Both the position numbers and the translations under genes were made by a program. Under the pieces are notes generated by a model. The model did not search any database. It saw only the letters and a program-made list of their open reading frames with translations, and was not told where the DNA came from. This document shows positions 1-5,834 of a stretch of DNA of 7,702 nt, piece after piece (position 1 is the first letter of the stretch; the number at the start of each line of letters is the position of its first letter). This DNA comes from RXOA01 sp964554715 (GTDB lineage Bacteria > Bipolaricaulota > Bipolaricaulia > UBA7950 > UBA9294). The stretch lies in contig CAZKPU010000106.1 in assembly GCA_964554715.1 (NCBI GenBank), positions 1 through 7,702 of the forward strand, written 5' to 3'.

Positions 1-253
1 TGATCCACAGATACCCTTGCTCATCCACATGCGTGATCATCAAGCCGATCTCGTCCACGTGTCCGGCAAGCATGATCCGCGGGTCGGCTCCCTCATTGAC
101 CACAGCGAATGAGTTGCCGTGTGTATCCACCCACGTGCGGTCGGCGAACCCCCCGGCCTCGGCACGCCACGCTCTGGCTGCCGGTTGCTCTCGTCCGGTC
201 GGACATGCTTCATCCATCAGCCGCTTGAGGAAAGACAGTCGTTCTTGGTTCAT
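1..253 (-). CDS. M42-family metallo-aminopeptidase (glutamyl aminopeptidase/FrvX-like), N-terminal part only
   Basis: Only the first 84 codons are present; the reading frame is open to the window edge, so about three quarters of a roughly 350-residue family protein is missing. Seen: an N-terminal helix followed by CPTGREQPAA, which matches the 'GxSGxE' opening of M42 peptidases. A 'D-THGN' turn lies at residues 43-47, and MLAGHVDEIG at 61-70 holds the first metal-ligand motif (H65, D67 with E68). In the family, dinuclear zinc or cobalt enzymes of this type form large tetrahedral cytoplasmic complexes that trim N-terminal residues from peptides. The ATG at 253 is preceded by GGAAGGAGG four bases upstream, which fixes the start. 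The gene diverges from an amine dehydrogenase operon, so a shared role in peptide and amino-acid use is plausible but inferred. Cellulase labels given to some M42 relatives are a historical alternative that I would not favour. Confidence 0.87.
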   Translation of the reverse strand, partial: MNQERLSFLKRLMDEACPTGREQPAARAWRAEAGGFADRTWVDTHGNSFAVVNEGADPRIMLAGHVDEIGLMITHVDEQGYLWI

Positions 254-257
254 CAAG

Positions 258-266
258 CCTCCTTCC
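258..266 (-). promoter_or_regulatory. Strong ribosome binding site of the M42 peptidase gene
   Basis: Read on the minus strand, GGAAGGAGG lies four bases before the ATG at 253. It is the longest SD match in the window and decides the start of the truncated peptidase gene. Confidence 0.75.
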
Positions 267-303
267 CTTGCCACAGGGACCGACAGTCTACCGACGGCAA
301 GGG
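265..303. promoter_or_regulatory. Operator-like inverted repeat with nested direct repeat in the divergent spacer
   Basis: CCCTTGCC at 265-272 is the exact reverse complement of GGCAAGGG at 296-303, with 23 bases between the arms. The arm centres are 31 bp apart, close to three turns of B-DNA. Inside, ACCGAC occurs twice (279-284 and 290-295), 11 bp apart, which is one helical turn. The block sits in the 123-bp spacer between the leftward peptidase gene and the rightward dehydrogenase operon. Its left arm abuts the peptidase SD, so a bound protein could affect both directions. This could be a regulator site, an RNA hairpin in the peptidase leader, or chance. Confidence 0.35.
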
Positions 304-345
304 CGTTCGTCGAGGAGGGGGGATGCAACCGAAGTATCCTGTTCG

Positions 346-351
346 TATAAT
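346..351 (+). promoter_or_regulatory. Candidate -10 box (TATAAT) for the dehydrogenase operon
   Basis: A perfect TATAAT at 346-351 would start transcription near 358, leaving a leader of about 19 bases before the ATG at 377. The hexamer 17 bp upstream (323-328, ATGCAA) matches the -35 consensus at only three of six positions, and there is no extended -10 TG. The promoter would therefore be weak or activator-dependent; the repeat block at 265-303 lies at roughly -93 to -55 from that start. If translation really begins at the ATG at 323, this box is only coding sequence. Confidence 0.4.
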
Positions 352-367
352 GACGGCGCGCAGTTAC

Positions 368-372
368 GGTGA
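368..372 (+). promoter_or_regulatory. Ribosome binding site supporting the start at 377
   Basis: GGTGA at 368-372 lies four bases before the ATG at 377. A rival SD, GGAGG at 314-318, lies four bases before an in-frame ATG at 323, and another in-frame ATG occurs at 350. I prefer 377 because family similarity begins just after it (RIHDHPIL) and the TATAAT at 346-351 would lie upstream of it. The 323 start would add 18 residues. Confidence 0.4.
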
Positions 373-376
373 ACTC

Positions 377-2530
377 ATGACCCCCAATGAACCTGTGACA
401 CACAACGAGAATCTGCGTATCCACGATCACCCTATTCTGTCTTGCCGATCATCCGATGGGTCCGATCCGTCAACGTCTCTCGATGCGACCATCTTCTGGA
501 ACCGCGCGCCTTTCAGCGCAAGGACGGGCGAGATGCTGTCATCGGCGTTGTTTGCTCACAGGATTCGAACGTTCGGACATCATCACCGCGACGGTGCTCC
601 CCAGGGGATCTACTGCGCGAACGGACAGTGTGCTCAGTGTCTGGTGATCGTCGATGGGAAACCCGTGAAAGCCTGTATGACTCCGGTTCGCAACGGGATG
701 CAGGTTCAGCCCGTCGACGGCTTGCCTGAGCTGCCCGAAACCGCCGCAGCGAAGATCTCTTCGGAAACGCCCACCGTTCGTGTTCCGGTGTTGATCATCG
801 GCGGCGGCCCAGCCGGGATGTCCGCGGGGCTCAGCCTTGCAGACTACGGCGTCGAATGTCTGCTCGTCGATGACAAACAGCAGCTTGGTGGCAAGCTTGT
901 GCTCCAGACCCATCGCTTCTTCGGATCATCGGATGCTGTCTACGCCGGAACGCGCGGGATCGATATCGCGACCCGGCTCGAATCGGAAGTTCTCAACCGT
1001 TCTTCGATCAAGGTGTGGCTCAACTCGACGGTCGTCGCCGTGTTCAGTGACGGCAAGGTTGGTGTGCTGCAAGACGGCGACCGCTATGCGCTGATCCAGC
1101 CGGATGTTCTGTTGGTTGCCTCCGGAGCGAGGGAGAAGTCGCTTGCCTTCCCGGGAAACACCCTCCCAGGCGTGTACGGAGCCGGTGCGTTTCAGACTCT
1201 GGTCAACCGCGATTTGGTCCGGGCGGCGGAGCGGCTGTTCATCGTCGGCGGAGGAAACGTCGGACTCATCGCCGGCTACCATGCACTTCAGGCGGGGATC
1301 GAAGTCGTCGGTCTGGTGGAGGCCATGTCCGCGTGTGGCGGCTACAAGGTTCACCGCGACAAGCTCATCCGCTTCGGCGTTCCCCTTTGGACGTCGCACA
1401 CGGTCGTCTCGGCAAACGGAATCGACAAGGTGGAATCGGTGACGATTGCCGCCGTTGATGAGCGCTTCCGTCCGGTGGAAGGAACAGAGCGTTCGTTTGC
1501 GTGTGACACGGTTCTCATCGCCGTCGGGCTTGATCCGGTGGACGAGTTCTACCGGCAGGCCAGGGCTTTCGACCTCCCTGTGTTCGCCGCCGGAGATGCG
1601 GAGGAGATCGCGGAGGCCTCGGCAGCGATGTTCTCGGGAAAGATCAAGGGAATGGAAATCGCCCGCACCCTCGGGAGAGAACAGCGTTCCGTCCCCGCCG
1701 AATGGGAGAGAACAGCGAAGATCCTCAAGTCCCCTCCCGGCACCACCTCGCCACGTCCGCTGCCGGAAGTATCGCCCGGTGCGGTGATCCCCGTTTTCCA
1801 TTGCACGCAGGAAATTCCATGCAATCCATGCGCATCGGTTTGCCCGCAGGGGCTGATCGAGATCGACTCCGATGACATTCGATCCCTCCCGCGGTTCCTC
1901 GCAGAAGAGAAGCAGAAGACCTGCATCGGCTGTGAGCAATGCGTCGCGATCTGCCCGGGCCTGGCGATTTCGCTTGTCGATGCAAGGAAGGACCCCGAGA
2001 AACCGATGGTCACGATCCCCTACGAGTTCACGGAATCCTCGCTTTCCGTGGGAGATATCGTCACACTTCTCGATACGGAAGGGACCGTTCTTGGCGAACG
2101 ACCGGTCGAAGACATCCGTCGCATCCAACGAAACGATCGGACAGCGTTGGTCAAGGTTCGCGCGCCCGCAGCTTGGGCGGCGAAGATCGCCGGAATACGC
2201 GTTCAACAACCTTGGGTCGGTGAGCCGCTCGACGAGGCCGTCAGCCGCATCACCGATGACACGATCGTTTGCCGATGTGAGCGGGTCACCGCCGGGGAGA
2301 TCCGCACACTCATCCGCGCCGGGTACCGCGATCTCAACGAGATCAAGGCCGTCACGCGCGCCGGCATGGGCGCATGCGGCGGCAAGACGTGCACACCGAT
2401 GATCCTGCGCCTGTTCCGCGACGAAGGCGTTCCGATCGATGAGATCACACCGAACGTTGTGCGTCCGCTGTTTGTCGAAGTTCCGTTCGGGACGTTCGCC
2501 GGGCAACCTCCGGAAAGCGAGGTCCTGTGA
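377..2530 (+). CDS. Multi-cluster FAD/NAD(P) oxidoreductase, alpha subunit of an amine/amino-acid dehydrogenase (HcnB / dye-linked proline dehydrogenase alpha type)
   Basis: This should be the electron-transfer subunit (717 aa) of a cytoplasmic or membrane-associated amine or amino-acid dehydrogenase. It would take electrons from the FAD-containing partner encoded next and pass them to NAD(P), quinone or another carrier. Domains in order: a [2Fe-2S] ferredoxin-like domain (about 15-110) with C80, C85, C88 and C100; an FAD dinucleotide fold with GGGPAG at 142-147; a second Rossmann fold with GGGNVG at 291-296; and a di-cluster ferredoxin module with C476/C482/C485/C489 and C516/C519/C522/C526. 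A probable beta-rich linker follows (about 541-612), then a BFD-like [2Fe-2S] domain with C632, C634, C667 and C672 (CxC...CxxxxC, the spacing usual in sarcosine-oxidase-alpha relatives). No redox-active CxxC disulfide is seen in the flavin core. In some relatives these Fe-S modules are separate small subunits; here they are fused. The gene shares GTGA with the next one. Starts at 323 or 350 are possible. The substrate is not deducible. Confidence 0.9.
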   Translation: MTPNEPVTHNENLRIHDHPILSCRSSDGSDPSTSLDATIFWNRAPFSARTGEMLSSALFAHRIRTFGHHHRDGAPQGIYCANGQCAQCLVIVDGKPVKACMTPVRNGMQVQPVDGLPELPETAAAKISSETPTVRVPVLIIGGGPAGMSAGLSLADYGVECLLVDDKQQLGGKLVLQTHRFFGSSDAVYAGTRGIDIATRLESEVLNRSSIKVWLNSTVVAVFSDGKVGVLQDGDRYALIQPDVLLVASGAREKSLAFPGNTLPGVYGAGAFQTLVNRDLVRAAERLFIVGGGNVGLIAGYHALQAGIEVVGLVEAMSACGGYKVHRDKLIRFGVPLWTSHTVVSANGIDKVESVTIAAVDERFRPVEGTERSFACDTVLIAVGLDPVDEFYRQARAFDLPVFAAGDAEEIAEASAAMFSGKIKGMEIARTLGREQRSVPAEWERTAKILKSPPGTTSPRPLPEVSPGAVIPVFHCTQEIPCNPCASVCPQGLIEIDSDDIRSLPRFLAEEKQKTCIGCEQCVAICPGLAISLVDARKDPEKPMVTIPYEFTESSLSVGDIVTLLDTEGTVLGERPVEDIRRIQRNDRTALVKVRAPAAWAAKIAGIRVQQPWVGEPLDEAVSRITDDTIVCRCERVTAGEIRTLIRAGYRDLNEIKAVTRAGMGACGGKTCTPMILRLFRDEGVPIDEITPNVVRPLFVEVPFGTFAGQPPESEVL

Positions 2531-3696
2531 GCACGGAGCGTAGATACGACGCCATCGTGATCGGCGCGGGCAGCGTGGGCGCTCCGGCGGCGATGGCGAT
2601 GGCAACGGCAGGGCTGCACGTACTCGTTCTCGATCAGTTTGCCAGTCAGGGACAGGGCTCAAACAAGGCGGCGATCGGCGGCATCCGGGCCACGCACTCC
2701 GATCCCGCCAAGATCCGTCTCTGCAAGAGAACCCTGGAGATCGTCTCCACGTGGGAGGAGACGCACGGGCACAACATCGAGTGGAAGCAGGGCGGCTATA
2801 CATTCGTCGCCTACCGGGACGAAGAGGAAGCCACTCTCAAAGAACTTCTCAAAGTCCAGAGGAACTACGGTCTCAACATCGACTGGTACAATGCGGAAGC
2901 GTTCCGGCGTATTGTCCCCGATGTCGTACCATCCGGCCTTCGAGGAGGCACGTTCTCCCCCGAAGACGGACACTGCTCCACGCTTCTTGCCGGTCATGCA
3001 TTCTACGATGCCGCAAGAAAAGCGGGAGCGTTGTTCCGGTTCGGCGAGAAGGTGATCGGAATCGATGTCCGGAACGGATCAGTCCGTGGCGTCCATACAC
3101 CGAACGGAACCTATCGCGCGCCCGTCGTTGTGAACGCCGCAGGCCCTTGGGCGCGTGAGGTCGGACACCTTGTGGGCCATGATCATCCGGTGACTCCCGA
3201 CTCCCATGAGGGCGGGATCACCGAGCCGGTTGCACCGTTTCTGGATCCGATGGTCGTCGACATTAGTCCGGGTCCAGGATCCTCCAACTACTACTTCTTC
3301 CAGCTCGCGACCGGGCAGGTCGTTTTCTGCATCACCCCGTCCCCGTTGACTCCGGGCGAAGATCGGCGCGAGACGAGCACCTTCCTGCCGATGGTGGCCC
3401 GGAGGATGGTTCGGTTGATGCCCCGGCTGGCAAATCTGCGCATCCGGCGCACTTGGCGCGGTCTCTATCCGATGACCCCGGACGGCTCCCCGCTGATCGG
3501 ATGGTCCCGCGACATCGAAGGATACCTGATGGCGATCGGGATGTGTGGGCAAGGGTTCATGCTCGGACTGGGCGTGGGCGAACTCCTCGCACGGATGGTG
3601 TCCGCTCCGCACGCGACCCCCTGTGAAGACGATCAGCAGATCCTGAGCATCCTTTCCCCGTACAGGGAATTCGCCTCCACTGAGCTGCTCAAGTAG
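2527..3696 (+). CDS. FAD-dependent amine/amino-acid dehydrogenase, DAO family (sarcosine oxidase beta / proline dehydrogenase beta / HcnC type)
   Basis: This is the probable catalytic subunit (389 aa), oxidising a C-N bond of an amino acid or secondary amine with FAD. Seen: an N-terminal dinucleotide fold with GAGSVG at 13-18 and an acidic residue (D36) ending the second strand; GSNKAAIGGIR at 44-54, the FAD-contacting helix of the sarcosine oxidase/proline dehydrogenase group; NAAGPWA at 203-209; and the C-terminal family signature from RGLYPMTPDG to GMCGQGFMLG (311-347). Length is normal for the family. The GTG start overlaps the TGA of the alpha gene (GTGA), and GAGG lies just upstream, so translation is probably coupled and the two proteins should be made in equal amounts. 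Candidate substrates from relatives are L-proline, D-amino acids, sarcosine, hydroxyproline, opines, or glycine (HCN synthase type). HCN synthase is less likely because no separate HcnA gene is present. No terminator hairpin is visible after the TAG. Confidence 0.88.
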   Translation: MSTERRYDAIVIGAGSVGAPAAMAMATAGLHVLVLDQFASQGQGSNKAAIGGIRATHSDPAKIRLCKRTLEIVSTWEETHGHNIEWKQGGYTFVAYRDEEEATLKELLKVQRNYGLNIDWYNAEAFRRIVPDVVPSGLRGGTFSPEDGHCSTLLAGHAFYDAARKAGALFRFGEKVIGIDVRNGSVRGVHTPNGTYRAPVVVNAAGPWAREVGHLVGHDHPVTPDSHEGGITEPVAPFLDPMVVDISPGPGSSNYYFFQLATGQVVFCITPSPLTPGEDRRETSTFLPMVARRMVRLMPRLANLRIRRTWRGLYPMTPDGSPLIGWSRDIEGYLMAIGMCGQGFMLGLGVGELLARMVSAPHATPCEDDQQILSILSPYREFASTELLK

Positions 3697-3730
3697 CCTA
3701 GCACGGACGGTTCCCGCTTCCTTTCCGAAA

Positions 3731-3759
3731 TTGCCCCCGGTCGGATTGCGACCTATAGT
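3731..3759 (+). promoter_or_regulatory. sigma70-type promoter of the chelatase-like/PlsY-like operon
   Basis: TTGCCC at 3731-3736 (four of six to the -35 consensus) is followed by exactly 17 bp and then TATAGT at 3754-3759 (five of six to the -10). Transcription would start near 3766, leaving about 46 bases before the ATG at 3812. It is the only well-formed promoter in the 115-bp spacer (3697-3811) and shows that the downstream genes form a unit separate from the dehydrogenase operon. Confidence 0.55.
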
Positions 3760-3800
3760 CGTTCCAAGCGAGGCCCCATAGAGCCGGAGCTTCGCCTGGA

Positions 3801-3805
3801 AGGAG
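3801..3805 (+). promoter_or_regulatory. Ribosome binding site of the chelatase-like gene
   Basis: AGGAG at 3801-3805, within GGAAGGAG, lies six bases before the ATG at 3812. It fixes that start, which also places a hydrophobic segment at the very N-terminus. Confidence 0.65.
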
Positions 3806-3811
3806 TCCGCA

Positions 3812-5047
3812 ATGCTTTGGCTGGCCGTTCTGCGTTGGCTGCTTGTTGTCGTGTTCGCTGCTCCGCTCGGTGCGTTCATCGTCCACTACCTGACCAGCCA
3901 TCCGCTGCGGATGAGCCTTCATCTATGGTTGGCGGCGTGCAGCCTCGCCGGCAGCGTTTCCGTTCTTGTGTCGATGTTTTCCGGGTGGCAGCTCGGAGCC
4001 GCAGCGGCTGCCACGGTGGTGTTGGTGATCGCCGGATATGTGCTTGCCGCGAGACGGGTTCTGGGGCGGGGGGACCCACGGCATGTCCCGGCTCTCACAC
4101 GCTCTCCGACGGACCCGGGCGACGGCCACACGGCGGTGATCTACTTCACGCACGGCGAGCCCCAAACCTACGATCCGATCGGTTGGATCAACCAGTTCCG
4201 GGAGTTCGACGAGCAACGAATCCGCTTCGTACCCTTCGCCGCTCGCCCTTTCTTCTTGTACAAGCTGAGGGCGGCATACCTGAAGGTCGGAGCCAGTCAG
4301 CACCGCCGGATCCACTCGGAGATGCTGGCGAGCCTGGAGAGTGCGTTCCGCAGCCAGGGAGACAGTCAGACGAGATTCTATCTCTCCTTCCTCGATGACG
4401 AACCGCGCCCGGATGCTGCTGTCATCCGGGCTCTCAACGAGGGTGCCGGCAGGATCGTTCTCGCCGAGGTCTTTCTGACCCTCTCCAATCACACCGCCGA
4501 AGGAGAGCATCTCGTCGATGCTTTGCGTGTGAAAGAGACCTTCGCGGTTCAGGTCGCAAGAACGGGCCCGCTTTGGGACTCCGTCTCGCTGCGTAGGATG
4601 TTTGTTGTCCGCGCCAACGCCCACCTCGCCGGTATCGATAAACGTCACGTCGGCGTTCTTCTTGTGGGGCATGGACAGCCCGACGAATGGGATGTCGAGT
4701 GGGGAACGGAGACCACACAGGAAATCGCGTTTCGCCAGGCGGTCGTCCGGATGCTCGTCGAAGATGGATTCCGCGCCGATTTGGTCGATCTTGCCTGGAT
4801 GGAGTTCAAGGAACCTCACCCCGCCGAGCAGGTCGAGACTTTTGTGCAGCGTGGAGCCAAACGCGTTCTGTACTTCTCTGCGGCGATCAGCGCCGACTCG
4901 ATCCACAGCCAGTTCGACGTTCCCGAACTCGTATCCGGGGCACGGATTCCGCCCACGATCGATCTTGTCAACCTCGGCGCGTGGAACAACGATCCGCTTG
5001 TGATTCAGGCGATCAAGGAGCGGATCGAGGAGCAGATGACGTCATGA
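3812..5047 (+). CDS. Membrane-anchored two-domain protein of the ferrochelatase/CbiX chelatase superfamily
   Basis: The 411-aa protein has an N-terminal membrane part with three hydrophobic segments (about 4-27, 36-58, 61-82). A soluble region (about 107-408) follows, resembling the two-lobed ferrochelatase (HemH) and CbiX/CbiK sirohydrochlorin cobalt-chelatase fold. Lobe 1 starts with VIYFTHGEP (109-117, H114) and has FLTLSNHTAEGEH (221-233, H227). Lobe 2 starts with VGVLLVGHGQP (280-290, H287), matching the 'SxHGxP' of ferrochelatase, and has AADSIHSQFDVPE-like sequence at about 360-371 with H365. In ferrochelatase the latter region normally carries a catalytic glutamate; a histidine there recalls cobalt chelatases. 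Metal insertion into a tetrapyrrole is therefore possible but unproven, and a non-chelatase role is open. No other tetrapyrrole-pathway gene is visible nearby. The gene is first of an operon with the PlsY-like gene, and its TGA overlaps the ATG of a 16-codon mini-ORF. The membrane anchor is unusual for the superfamily. Confidence 0.7.
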   Translation: MLWLAVLRWLLVVVFAAPLGAFIVHYLTSHPLRMSLHLWLAACSLAGSVSVLVSMFSGWQLGAAAAATVVLVIAGYVLAARRVLGRGDPRHVPALTRSPTDPGDGHTAVIYFTHGEPQTYDPIGWINQFREFDEQRIRFVPFAARPFFLYKLRAAYLKVGASQHRRIHSEMLASLESAFRSQGDSQTRFYLSFLDDEPRPDAAVIRALNEGAGRIVLAEVFLTLSNHTAEGEHLVDALRVKETFAVQVARTGPLWDSVSLRRMFVVRANAHLAGIDKRHVGVLLVGHGQPDEWDVEWGTETTQEIAFRQAVVRMLVEDGFRADLVDLAWMEFKEPHPAEQVETFVQRGAKRVLYFSAAISADSIHSQFDVPELVSGARIPPTIDLVNLGAWNNDPLVIQAIKERIEEQMTS

Positions 5048-5094
5048 ACCGGCAACTCCAGCCGCTCGCACGTTGCCGTAAGGAACGTCGTTGA
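5044..5094 (+). other. 16-codon mini-ORF linking two cistrons (possible translational coupler)
   Basis: ATG at 5044 overlaps the upstream stop as ATGA, and the mini-ORF stop TGA at 5092-5094 overlaps the downstream TTG start as TTGA. The peptide would be MNRQLQPLARCRKERR, basic and with no recognisable motif. Ribosomes finishing the chelatase-like gene could read it and be delivered exactly to the weak TTG start. It could also be coincidence in a 43-base spacer; a functional peptide is unlikely. Confidence 0.35.
5080..5084 (+). promoter_or_regulatory. Ribosome binding site for the TTG start of the PlsY-like gene
   Basis: AAGGA at 5080-5084 (within TAAGGA) lies six bases before TTG at 5091. 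An in-frame TAA at 5079-5081 rules out any earlier start, and no in-frame ATG is near the N-terminal membrane segment, so a TTG start is well supported. Confidence 0.6.
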
Positions 5095-5834
5095 CCGTCG
5101 CCGGCATCCTCCTTGCCGTCGCGGGAGGGTATCTTGTCGGCTCCATCTCGTTTGCGGCGCTGATCGCGCGCATCCTCGGACGGGGAACTCCTTTGTCGCA
5201 GATCCACCTGCCGGTTCCTGGAACCGAGCAAGCCCTGTCGTCGAATGCGGTCAGCGCAACTGCGGTACGGCTTCAATACGGTGCTCGATACGGGTGTCTG
5301 ACCAGCGTGCTGGACATGGCCAAGGCCGCGGCGATCACCCTCGCGTTCAAGCAGATTGCTCCCGGACAACCGTTGTTCCTGATCGCGTCAGGGATGACCG
5401 TCGTCGGGCACATCTGGCCGCTCTACCTGAGGTTTCGAGGTGGGCGGGGTCAATCGCCGATCATCGGCAGCCTGTTTGTCATCGATTGGCCGGCAGCGTT
5501 GATCGTCTTCCCAGCGGCCCAGGTCCTGGGGATACTGACCCGAACCCGTCCGTATACGGCGCGGTTCGGCCCCGAACTCTTGCTGGCGGCATGGTTCTGG
5601 TATCGGTTCGCCAGCGTGCCTCATGTGCTGTTTGCCGTCGGTCTCCTGTTGATTCGAGTGATTGCGATGCGGCGCGAACTCCGTCAGTTCCACCAGCTGC
5701 GAAAGCAGGGGCATCTCCACTCGCTGGCCGACGAATTCGCGTTCCTAGATGGATCCCCTCGGCTTCGGCGATGCGTGGACCGTCTTACCCGCCGGCGGAG
5801 TTCGAAACAGGACTCGGATCCGGCAAGAGACTGA
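5091..5834 (+). CDS. Divergent PlsY-like (DUF205) membrane protein, glycerol-3-phosphate acyltransferase family
   Basis: An integral membrane protein of 247 aa. PlsY moves an acyl group from acyl-phosphate to glycerol-3-phosphate, the first step of phospholipid synthesis. Seen: GYLVGSISFAALIARILG at 13-30, matching the first PlsY helix and its GS(I/P) turn; VGHIWPLYLRFRGGRG at 105-120, matching the HxWPxxxxFxGGKG loop but with arginine for the conserved lysine; and several hydrophobic helices between and after. The glycine-rich phosphate loop, GSGNxGATNxxR in true PlsY, is reduced to SSNAVSATAVR at about 50-60, preceded by an insertion, with only S, N, A/T and R matching. A charged tail of about 50 residues extends past the usual end near 200. 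Membership in the family is clear, but ordinary PlsY activity is doubtful; an altered acceptor or donor is possible. It is co-transcribed with the chelatase-like gene. Its last 50 bp overlap the opposing gene. Confidence 0.75.
   Translation: MTVAGILLAVAGGYLVGSISFAALIARILGRGTPLSQIHLPVPGTEQALSSNAVSATAVRLQYGARYGCLTSVLDMAKAAAITLAFKQIAPGQPLFLIASGMTVVGHIWPLYLRFRGGRGQSPIIGSLFVIDWPAALIVFPAAQVLGILTRTRPYTARFGPELLLAAWFWYRFASVPHVLFAVGLLLIRVIAMRRELRQFHQLRKQGHLHSLADEFAFLDGSPRLRRCVDRLTRRRSSKQDSDPARD
5785..5834. other. Convergent 50-bp overlap of two coding ends
   Basis: The PlsY-like gene ends with TGA at 5832-5834, and the opposing phosphotransferase gene ends with TAA at 5787-5785. Both proteins therefore use the same 50 bp for their tails, outside their recognisable folds. 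No hairpin plus T-run terminator is visible, so transcripts from the two sides may run into each other as antisense. Confidence 0.8.

Noticed and set aside
119..376. Upstream in-frame extension of the alpha gene to 119
   Set aside because: That stretch runs across the divergent spacer and opposite the M42 peptidase, whose own frame and SD are clear. No family similarity is seen there.
926..2803. Long minus-strand open frame (625 codons) opposite the alpha gene
   Set aside because: It is a shadow frame caused by GC-rich codon use. The plus strand carries a continuous protein with recognisable cofactor motifs, while the antisense translation is arginine-rich and motif-free.
3697..3730. Terminator after the beta-subunit gene
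   Set aside because: I looked for a hairpin with a T-run and found none. Only short, widely spaced complementarity is present.
5036..5045. 10-bp palindrome ATGACGTCAT at the end of the chelatase-like gene
   Set aside because: Too short and overlapping the stop and mini-ORF start; it has no loop and no T-run, so it is neither a terminator nor a convincing operator.
5789..5798. Palindrome CCGCCGGCGG, with a longer copy at 6240-6251
   Set aside because: Both lie in coding sequence of the phosphotransferase gene in a GC-rich genome. They are loopless, not followed by T-runs, and probably chance.
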